Of a stretch of 7,457 nt of DNA, positions 1 to 6,224 are shown in pieces. Under the pieces are notes generated by a model. It saw only the letters and a program-made list of their open reading frames with translations. It searched no databases and was not told the DNA's origin. The DNA comes from Acidobacteriota bacterium. GTDB taxonomy: Bacteria > Acidobacteriota > UBA6911 > RPQK01 > DATIPO01. The DNA lies in assembly GCA_028277865.1 (NCBI GenBank), contig JANQFM010000964.1, forward strand, positions 1 through 7,457. Direction: 5' to 3'. The translations under genes were made by a program, and so were the position numbers. Within the stretch, counting starts at the first letter, position 1; each line of letters begins with the position of its first letter.

Positions 1-54
1 GGCACTTGGTGGCACAGATCGTGCGTCATTCCATTCTGTTCTCCCCTGATCTCC

Positions 55-63
55 TGCTATAGT
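55..63 (+). promoter_or_regulatory. Possible extended -10 promoter upstream of rnfB
   Basis: The bases read TGCTATAGT, that is a TGn extension followed by TATAGT, one mismatch from the sigma-70 consensus TATAAT. No good -35 box lies 16-18 bases upstream (TCTGTT at 35-40 is the nearest and is poor), but extended -10 promoters can do without one. Transcription would begin near base 70 and give a leader of about 45 bases before the GTG start of rnfB. A promoter here would make rnfB the first gene of the operon. The match is short and could be chance. Confidence 0.3.
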
Positions 64-103
64 TTTGCCGAAACTCGGGGGAAAGCGCTAATCGACCGGA
101 ATT

Positions 104-108
104 GGGAG
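104..108 (+). promoter_or_regulatory. Ribosome binding site that fixes the rnfB start
   Basis: GGGAG lies 8 bases before the GTG at 117. It overlaps the in-frame TTG at 102, so that TTG cannot use it. This is why the GTG at 117 is preferred over the longer frame starting at 102. The resulting N-terminus, Met-Ala-Glu-Phe followed by a hydrophobic stretch, also fits RnfB. Confidence 0.65.
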
Positions 109-116
109 AGACTGCT

Positions 117-989
117 GTGGCGGAATTCGTGACAGTGGCGATGGTGATGGGGGGGCTGGGCGTCAGCCTTTCGGCTGTGCTGGCAATTGCCAACCGTCGG
201 CTTTATGTTTATGAGGATCCCCGCATCGATGAGGTCGAGGAGATGTTGCCCCACGCCAACTGCGGCGCCTGCGGGATGGCCGGTTGCCGGGCCTTTGCCG
301 AGGCGGCTGTGGCGGGCACGATCGAGCCCGTCAAATGCACGGTCAACCCCCCGGAAATGACCCAGGCCATCGCCGGCTTCCTGGGAGTGGCGGCAGGACA
401 GGCCGAAAAGCAAGTGGCCATGCTGGCTTGCGCGGGGGGATCGCACGTGGCCCGCAATCGCGCCCGCTATGAGGGCCTGGCCACCTGCCGGGCAGCGGCA
501 CTGGTGGCCGGAGGATTCAAGGACTGCAGCTGGGGATGCCTGGGGCTGGGCGACTGCGAGGCGGCCTGCGACTTTGATGCCATTCACATGGATCCCCACG
601 GGCTGCCGGTGGTCGATGAAGACAAGTGCACGGCCTGCAACGACTGCGTGGTGGCCTGCCCCAAAGACCTTTTCTCGCTCCATCCCATCAGCCACCGACT
701 CTGGGTGGCCTGCAAGAGCCTGTCCGAGGGAGATCAGGCCGAGGCGGAATGCGAAGTGGCCTGCACGGGCTGCGCACGCTGTGCTGCCGACGCTCCGGAA
801 GGACTGATTCAGATCATCGATTACTTGGCGGTTGTGGATTATTCCAAAAACCACTTGGCCACGCCAAAGCCCATCCAACGCTGCCCCACCGGCGCTATCA
901 TATGGCGGGATGCGGACAATGGCGCCATCAAAGGCGCCGAGGCCAAGAAGATCACCCGCAAGTCGCCGTTGCCGGTCTTGAGAGGGTGA
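117..989 (+). CDS. rnfB: RnfB, iron-sulfur subunit of Rnf ferredoxin:NAD+ oxidoreductase
   Basis: RnfB is the entry point for electrons from reduced ferredoxin into the membrane-bound Rnf complex, which passes them on to NAD+ while exporting Na+ or H+. The frame gives 290 aa from GTG at 117, typical of the long RnfB form. Residue numbers are from that start. One hydrophobic segment at about residues 3-25 anchors it in the membrane. The four-cysteine RnfB domain follows: C49, C52, C57, C74 with spacing x2-x4-x16. An eight-iron ferredoxin region uses C137, C141, C147, C151 and C171, C174, C177, C181. A last ferredoxin-like region has C216, C219, C222 and then C256 before Pro, but lacks the other four expected cysteines: Ala226 replaces the fourth of motif one, and the three N-terminal ones of motif two (around residues 245-252) are absent. 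It should therefore hold only one cluster. The protein lies first in a likely rnfB-PFOR-rnfC operon. Family assignment is firm; the cluster count is inferred. Confidence 0.95.
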   Translation: MAEFVTVAMVMGGLGVSLSAVLAIANRRLYVYEDPRIDEVEEMLPHANCGACGMAGCRAFAEAAVAGTIEPVKCTVNPPEMTQAIAGFLGVAAGQAEKQVAMLACAGGSHVARNRARYEGLATCRAAALVAGGFKDCSWGCLGLGDCEAACDFDAIHMDPHGLPVVDEDKCTACNDCVVACPKDLFSLHPISHRLWVACKSLSEGDQAEAECEVACTGCARCAADAPEGLIQIIDYLAVVDYSKNHLATPKPIQRCPTGAIIWRDADNGAIKGAEAKKITRKSPLPVLRG

Positions 990-1003
990 GGGAAGAAAGG
1001 TAC

Positions 1004-1072
1004 CCGGAGGCCGGAAACCGGAGGCCGGCAGAAGGTTTCGGAGGGTCGGACCTGGCCATTCTGCCGGTTTCC
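1004..1072 (+). repeat. Heptamer-based inverted repeat in the rnfB-PFOR spacer
   Basis: Four heptamers of the form CCGGNNN stand in a row at 1004-1031 (CCGGAGG, CCGGAAA, CCGGAGG, CCGGCAG). An inverted counterpart lies at 1059-1072: CCGGCAGAA at 1025-1033 pairs perfectly with TTCTGCCGG at 1059-1067, leaving a 25-base loop. GGAAACCGG at 1013-1021 can alternatively pair with CCGGTTTCC at 1064-1072, so two hairpins compete for the same right arm. No T-run follows, so it does not look like an intrinsic terminator. It may be an intergenic repeat, an RNA-stability hairpin, or a degraded element of the same type as the one after PFOR. Confidence 0.6.
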
Positions 1073-1079
1073 TGCCTGT

Positions 1080-1085
1080 AGAGGA
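1080..1085 (+). promoter_or_regulatory. Ribosome binding site for the PFOR gene
   Basis: AGAGGA lies 7 bases before the ATG at 1093, a good Shine-Dalgarno match at normal spacing. It supports this start, which also leaves the expected short N-terminal lead before the first conserved PFOR motif. Confidence 0.65.
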
Positions 1086-1092
1086 TAGATTC

Positions 1093-4000
1093 ATGAAAGA
1101 GATAGAGACGAAAGCCAAGTATCCCGGTACCCGGCAGGCCCTGGACGGGAACAGCGCGGTAATCCTATGCGAACGGGAATCCAGCGATGCGGCCGGCGCC
1201 TATCCCATCACGCCGTCCACCCAAATGGGCGAGTACTGGGCCGAGGAGACTGCCCGGGGACACATCAACATTTCGCAGCGCCCTCTCATCTTTATCGAAC
1301 CCGAAGGGGAGCACGCTGCGGCCGCCGTCACGGCCGGGCTTGCCATGACCGGGCTGAGGGCCGCCAATTTCTCGTCGGGTCAGGGCATTGCCTACATGCA
1401 CGAATCGCTCTATGCCGCGGTGGGCAAACGGCTCACCTACGTGCTCAACATGGGATGCCGGGCCATGACCAAGGCCAGCCTCAACGTCCACGCCGGGCAC
1501 GACGACTATCACTGCGTGGACGATACGGGCTTCTTCCAGGTCTTCGGCAAAAGCGCCCAGGAAGTCTGCGACCTCAACATCATCGCCCACAAAATCGCCG
1601 AGCTGGCGCTGACTCCCGGCGTGGTTGCCCAGGACGGCTTCTTGACCACCCACCTCATCGAGTCGCTGATGCTGCCCGAACGGGAGCTGATCGAGGAGTA
1701 CCTGGGACGCCCCGACGACATCATCGACACCCCCACGCCCGCCCAGCGGATCCTCTACGGCGAGCAGCGCCGGCGCATCCCCGAGTTGTGGGACGTCGAC
1801 AACCCGGTCATGGCCGGCACGGTGCAAAACCAAGATGCCTACATGCAAAGCGTGGCCGCCCAGCGCCCCTTCTTCTTCGACCACCTTCAGGAGATCGCCG
1901 AGCAATGCATGCAAGAGTTCTGGCAGCTGACGGGACGCCAATACCGGCGCGTGCTCACCTACCGCTGCCAGGACGCCGACTACCTCATCCTGGGGCAGGG
2001 CAGCATGATCTGCTCGGCCGAGGCGGTGGCCGACTATCTGCGCCAGACACGCGGCATCAAGGTGGGAGTGGTCAACATGATCATGTTCCGGCCCTTCCCC
2101 GGCGACCTGCTGGGCGACATCCTGCGGGGACGCAAAGGGGTGGCGGTGCTGGAGCGCACCGACCAGCCGCTGGCCGAAGACCTGCCCTTGGCGCGCGAAG
2201 TGCGGGCGGTCCTTTCCAAGTGCCTGGAAAACGGGCGTTCGCTCAATGGAAACCTCCCCTATCCCCGCCACGCCGTCTACAAGAAGCTGCAGGACGCCCC
2301 TCCCCTTTACTCCGGCGCCTACGGGCTGGGCAGCCGAGACCTTCAGCCCGAAGCGCTGGTGGGGGCGGTGGAGAACATGCTCCCGGACGGCCCTGAAAAG
2401 AAATTCTTCTACCTGTCCATCGACTTCATTCACGAAAAGGCTTTCACGCCCAAGCAGGAAATCCACCAGCAGCGCATCCTGGACGCCTATCCGCACATCA
2501 AGGACCTTGCCATCCACGGCAGCGAAAACCCCAACTTGATGCCCGAGCACAGCATCACCGTCCGCTTTCACTCGGTGGGAGGATGGGGCGCCATCACCAC
2601 GGGCAAAAACCTGGCCATGACCCTTTTCGATCTGCTGGGCTACCACATCAAGGCCAATCCCAAGTACGGCTCCGAAAAAAAGGGCCAGCCCACCACCTAC
2701 TACCTGTCGGCGGCGCCCGAACCCATTCGCATCAACTGCGAGTACTACTACGTGGACGTGGTTCTTTCGCCGGACCCCAACGTCTTCAGCCACTCCAACC
2801 CGCTGGCCGGGCTCAAGGAAGGAGGCGTCTTCATCCTGCAAAGCGACGCCGAGACGCCCGAGCAGGCCTGGAAAGCCATCCCGCCCGCCTATCAGCGCCT
2901 CATCGTCAAGAACGACATCCATGTCCACTTTGTGGACGGTTTCAAGATCGCCCGCCAGGAGGCCACCGACCCCGAATTGCAGTTCCGCATGCAGGGCATT
3001 GCCTTTCAAGGGGCCTTTTTCGCCGCCGCGCCGGTAATGTCCGAAAGCGGACTGACCGAGGAAGGGCTTTTCAAGGCCATCCGCGATCAGCTGCAATCCA
3101 AGTTCGGCAGCAAGGGCGCCCGGGTGGTGGAGGACAACATGCGGGTGGTGCGGCGCGGCTTTGACGAGGTCCGCGAGATCACCTGCAGGGAACTGGGCGG
3201 CGAAACAGTGCAGCTGCGCAAGGCGCCCGACCTTCCCATGCGGCTCAAGCTGTTGCCTGCGGGAAGCGATCCGATGACCGACGTGCATCGGTTCTGGGAG
3301 CAGACGGGCAGCTTTTACCTGAGCGGCAAGGGCGACGAAAACCTGACCGACCCCTTCATGGGCCTCAGCCTGATTCCGGCCTCGACAGGCGTCTTCCGCG
3401 ACATGACCCAGATCCGCTTCGAGCACCCGGTCTGGAACCCGTCCAACTGCACGGCCTGCGCCAAGTGCTGGACCATCTGCCCCGACAGCGCCATTCCCGG
3501 CTTGGTGCATTCCTTTAGCCAGGTCTTCGATACGGCAGTCCAGGGGGTGGAAAAGGAGGGGCATCCGGTCAAGCACCTGCGCAAGGCCGTCCGCCAGCTG
3601 GAAGGCAACCTGCGCAAGGCCATCGACAGCGACGGAGGAGAAAGCGCCGAGGTGCAAGGGCTGCTGGCGGTCGCCATCCAGGACACCATCGCCGCATCAG
3701 GGCTGGAAGGGGAAGAGCAGGAAGAATTGAAGCAGGAGTTCGGCCGGTTCCGCGAAAAAGTGGGCGGCTTCCAGTTCTCGGTCACCAAGCCTTATTACAC
3801 CCTCAAGAACAAGCAGTCGCCGGGCAGCGGCGGTCTGCTCTCCATCACCGTCAACCCTTATACCTGCAAGGGCTGCATGGAGTGCGTCGAGGTCTGCGAC
3901 GACGACGCGCTGGCACCGGTCACCCAGACTCCCGAAACCATCCAGGCGCTGCGCAAGGACTGGGATTTTTGGGAAAGCCTGCCCACCACATCGCCCGAGT

Positions 4001-6039
4001 ACATCCGCATCGACGACCTTGACGAGCGCATCGGGGCATTGGAAACGCTGCTGCTCGACAAGCGCAACTACATGTCATTCGTATGCGGCGACGGCGCCTG
4101 CCTGGGCTGCGGCGAAAAGACCGTCATCCACATCTTTTGCGCCGTAGTGGAAGCCCTCATGCAGCGGCGGGTGAAAAAGCAGGTCGAAAAGCTGGACGAG
4201 CTGATCAGCCGGCTGGAGAAGCACATCCGCCTCAAGCTGGCCGACACCATGAACCTGGACGACACCACGGCCCTCAAGCACGCCCTGGAGGAAGCCCGCC
4301 ACAAGGACCTCACCCTGGCTGACCTGTCGGCCACCCTGGACAAGGACCATGCCGCCCGTCCGCTGGATCCCGAGTGGCTGGAATGGGTGACGGGGATCCT
4401 GGCCGACTTGAAAAGGCTGCGCTGGCAGTACACCGAAGGCACCACCCGGCGGGGACGTTCCAGCCTTGGGATGATCAACGCCACCGGATGCACTTCAGTG
4501 TGGGGCTCCACCTGGCCTTTCAACCCTTATCCCTTCCCCTGGGCCAATCACCTCTTTCAGGACTCTCCCTCCATGGCCATGGGCGTCTTCGAAGGTCACA
4601 TGGCCAAGATGGCCCAGGGCTTCAAGGCCATCCGCATGGCCGAACTGGAGCTGGAAGGCAAGTACAACCCGGAAAAGCAGGGCGAATTCTTCACCTACTT
4701 CAACTGGCGCCGTTTCAGCGACGAGGAGTTTTTGCTTTGCCCTCCCGTGGTGGCGGTGGGGGGAGACGGCGCAATGTACGACATCGGCTTCCAGAACCTG
4801 TCGCGCATGATGATGTCGGGCAAGCCCATCAAAGCCCTCATCCTCGACACCCAGGTCTACTCCAATACCGGAGGCCAGGCTTGCACCTCGGGATGGACAG
4901 GGCAAGTTTCAGACATGGCTCAGTACGGCAAGGCCTTTCAGGGCAAGGAGGAGATCCGCAAAGAGATCGCCCTGATCGGCATGGCTCACCGCACCAGCTA
5001 CGTGATGCAGGGGGCCATCTCCAACATGACCCACCTGATCGAGGGCTTCATCGAGGGGCTCAACGCCCGGCGTCCTGCTCTGCTGAACATCTACAGCCCC
5101 TGCATGCCGGAGCACGGCATCGGCGACGACTCGGCCGATCAGCAGAGCAAGCTGGCTGTGGAATCCCGAGCTTATCCGCTTTTCCGCTACAACCCCGACA
5201 ACGGAGTGATCCCCGCCGACTGCTTCGACCTGGAGGGCAATCCCGGCCTGGATGCCGACTGGCCCGCCTACCCGCTTCATTACAGCGACGAAGAGGGCAA
5301 TGCGGCCAGCATAAAAGTGCCTTTGACCTTCGCCGATTTCGCCGTCACCGAAGGCCGCTTCCGCAAGCAGTTCCGCAGCGTGCCCCGAGAGGCCTGGAAC
5401 GACAAGATGATCCCTTTGGCCGAGTTTATCGAGTTGGAGGAGGACGACCGCGAAGGCATGTTCCCTTACATCTGGTTCGTGGACAAGAAAGGCCGGTTGG
5501 TGCGGGTCATCCCGGCCGAGCCTCTGGTGAAGGCCACCGAGGAGCGCCGCGACTTCTGGAAGATGCTGCGCGCCATCGCGGGCCGGGAAAAAGCATTCGA
5601 CCCCGAAGCCATCGCCGCCCAGGTGCGTGCCGAGCTGTCGCAAAAACTGGCCGGCGCCCTGATGCGCCTGGCAACTGGCGAAGACGGCGGCACAGCCGTC
5701 GCCGAGGCTCTGAGCGCCGCTCCAGCAGCTTTGCCGGTTGCGGTTGAGGAAGGAGTCGGAGCACCAGCGGTCCCCGTCGCCGGAGACGGCTACCTGGCGC
5801 CCTGGATCGACACCGCCGAGTGCACCTCCTGCGACGAGTGCATCAACATCAACCCAGCCATCTTCGTCTACAACCAGCAAGGCAAGGCGGTGATCAAGAA
5901 TCCCAAGGGAGGCCCCTACAAAGACCTGGTGCGGTCCGCCGAAAAGTGCACCGCCCGGGTGATCCACCCCGGACTCCCCGCCGACCGCAACCAAAAGGGA
6001 ATCGACAAGTGGGTTAAGAGGGGGGGAAAGTTTAATTAG
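1093..6039 (+). CDS. Giant pyruvate:ferredoxin oxidoreductase with fused C-terminal ferredoxin
   Basis: A thiamine-diphosphate enzyme that oxidises pyruvate and CoA to acetyl-CoA and CO2, passing two electrons to ferredoxin; it is reversible and expected in the cytoplasm. Order of domains: pyrimidine-binding domain I (Y37-P-I-T-P-S42, E71/E73, and R123, which aligns with the pyruvate-binding Arg of known PFORs); domain II near 285-430; the gamma-type domain at about 491-690 (GGWGAITTGK); an eight-iron ferredoxin domain (C786, C789, C792, C796 and C925, C928, C931, C935, with Asp936 in place of the usual Pro); and the diphosphate-binding domain with G1224-D-G1226 to N1258. Proximal-cluster ligands are C1003, C1006, C1133 and C1337. 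At 1648 aa it exceeds the usual roughly 1200 aa: helical insertions lie at about 803-915 and 1024-1120, a module of unknown role at 1372-1530, an Ala/Pro/Val-rich linker at about 1533-1565, and a single-cluster ferredoxin (C1577, C1580, C1583, C1619) at the end. The EKR segment typical of NifJ is degenerate (near 767-770). Another 2-oxoacid substrate is possible. Its place between rnfB and rnfC suggests direct electron delivery to Rnf. No frameshift is visible. Confidence 0.92.
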   Translation: MKEIETKAKYPGTRQALDGNSAVILCERESSDAAGAYPITPSTQMGEYWAEETARGHINISQRPLIFIEPEGEHAAAAVTAGLAMTGLRAANFSSGQGIAYMHESLYAAVGKRLTYVLNMGCRAMTKASLNVHAGHDDYHCVDDTGFFQVFGKSAQEVCDLNIIAHKIAELALTPGVVAQDGFLTTHLIESLMLPERELIEEYLGRPDDIIDTPTPAQRILYGEQRRRIPELWDVDNPVMAGTVQNQDAYMQSVAAQRPFFFDHLQEIAEQCMQEFWQLTGRQYRRVLTYRCQDADYLILGQGSMICSAEAVADYLRQTRGIKVGVVNMIMFRPFPGDLLGDILRGRKGVAVLERTDQPLAEDLPLAREVRAVLSKCLENGRSLNGNLPYPRHAVYKKLQDAPPLYSGAYGLGSRDLQPEALVGAVENMLPDGPEKKFFYLSIDFIHEKAFTPKQEIHQQRILDAYPHIKDLAIHGSENPNLMPEHSITVRFHSVGGWGAITTGKNLAMTLFDLLGYHIKANPKYGSEKKGQPTTYYLSAAPEPIRINCEYYYVDVVLSPDPNVFSHSNPLAGLKEGGVFILQSDAETPEQAWKAIPPAYQRLIVKNDIHVHFVDGFKIARQEATDPELQFRMQGIAFQGAFFAAAPVMSESGLTEEGLFKAIRDQLQSKFGSKGARVVEDNMRVVRRGFDEVREITCRELGGETVQLRKAPDLPMRLKLLPAGSDPMTDVHRFWEQTGSFYLSGKGDENLTDPFMGLSLIPASTGVFRDMTQIRFEHPVWNPSNCTACAKCWTICPDSAIPGLVHSFSQVFDTAVQGVEKEGHPVKHLRKAVRQLEGNLRKAIDSDGGESAEVQGLLAVAIQDTIAASGLEGEEQEELKQEFGRFREKVGGFQFSVTKPYYTLKNKQSPGSGGLLSITVNPYTCKGCMECVEVCDDDALAPVTQTPETIQALRKDWDFWESLPTTSPEYIRIDDLDERIGALETLLLDKRNYMSFVCGDGACLGCGEKTVIHIFCAVVEALMQRRVKKQVEKLDELISRLEKHIRLKLADTMNLDDTTALKHALEEARHKDLTLADLSATLDKDHAARPLDPEWLEWVTGILADLKRLRWQYTEGTTRRGRSSLGMINATGCTSVWGSTWPFNPYPFPWANHLFQDSPSMAMGVFEGHMAKMAQGFKAIRMAELELEGKYNPEKQGEFFTYFNWRRFSDEEFLLCPPVVAVGGDGAMYDIGFQNLSRMMMSGKPIKALILDTQVYSNTGGQACTSGWTGQVSDMAQYGKAFQGKEEIRKEIALIGMAHRTSYVMQGAISNMTHLIEGFIEGLNARRPALLNIYSPCMPEHGIGDDSADQQSKLAVESRAYPLFRYNPDNGVIPADCFDLEGNPGLDADWPAYPLHYSDEEGNAASIKVPLTFADFAVTEGRFRKQFRSVPREAWNDKMIPLAEFIELEEDDREGMFPYIWFVDKKGRLVRVIPAEPLVKATEERRDFWKMLRAIAGREKAFDPEAIAAQVRAELSQKLAGALMRLATGEDGGTAVAEALSAAPAALPVAVEEGVGAPAVPVAGDGYLAPWIDTAECTSCDECININPAIFVYNQQGKAVIKNPKGGPYKDLVRSAEKCTARVIHPGLPADRNQKGIDKWVKRGGKFN

Positions 6040-6043
6040 TTGG

Positions 6044-6222
6044 CAGTTCGCGGTTCGCAGTTCGCAGTTTCCGGAATTCGGATGAAGAACCGAAAACGCG
6101 GTTACTGCGAGCCTCAAAACAAAAGGAGAAAGGACGCAAGGATTGACTCTTCTCTGTGCCCTCTGTGCCTCTGTGGCTCTTTATCTGAATTCTGCGAACT
6201 GCGACCTGCGAACTGCGAACTG
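6044..6222 (+). repeat. MITE-like intergenic element with heptamer-built inverted arms
   Basis: The left arm (6044-6079) and right arm (6187-6222) are 36 bases each and match as inverted repeats at 31 of 36 positions. Each arm is a run of AGTTCGC heptamers ending in GAATTC at the inner side. Between them are 107 bases with a small hairpin (AACCG at 6088-6092, CGGTT at 6099-6103) and three tandem CTCTGTGC-type units. The complement of the core reads His-Arg-Gly-Thr-Glu-Gly-Thr-Glu, a chance peptide I recall from many spurious small predicted proteins in environmental bacterial genomes. It has no transposase and no target duplication that I can see. The likely nature is a non-autonomous, dispersed palindromic repeat. 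Short open frames on both strands here are artefacts of the repeat. Confidence 0.75.
6152..6176 (+). repeat. Tandem CTCTGTGC units in the core of the intergenic element
   Basis: Three direct copies stand head to tail: CTCTGTGCC at 6152, CTCTGTGC at 6161 and CTCTGTGG at 6169. They are the most recognisable part of the element and the best search probe for other copies in the genome. No function is known to me. Confidence 0.7.
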
Positions 6223-6224
6223 AA

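Noticed and set aside
1..29. Possible divergent minus-strand gene starting at ATG 29-27 and leaving the window, with an AGGGGAGA upstream at 47-40.
   Set aside because: Only nine codons are visible (beginning Met-Thr-His-Asp-Leu), the spacing to the purine run is long, and nothing can be recognised. It remains possible but is not supported.
102..116. TTG at 102 as the start of rnfB.
   Set aside because: The Shine-Dalgarno sequence overlaps it and is correctly placed for the GTG at 117; the five extra residues add nothing recognisable.
1059..1080. Intrinsic terminator between rnfB and PFOR.
   Set aside because: A hairpin can form but no run of T follows it, and the genes look co-transcribed.
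57..1118. Minus-strand open frame of 353 codons opposite rnfB.
   Set aside because: It is antisense to a clearly conserved RnfB frame, shows no family motif, and is the kind of open frame that GC-rich codon bias produces.
999..1134. GGTACCCGG occurs at 999-1007 and again at 1126-1134, possibly a target duplication around an insertion.
   Set aside because: The second copy lies inside the PFOR coding sequence, the span would include the ribosome binding site and start codon, and nine GC-rich bases can recur by chance.
1165..3657. Minus-strand open frame of 830 codons opposite PFOR.
   Set aside because: It lies wholly opposite conserved PFOR domains and its composition (His, Gly, Val and Asp rich) is that of a shadow frame. 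Similar shorter ones at 4495-4905 and 4909-6117 are rejected for the same reason.
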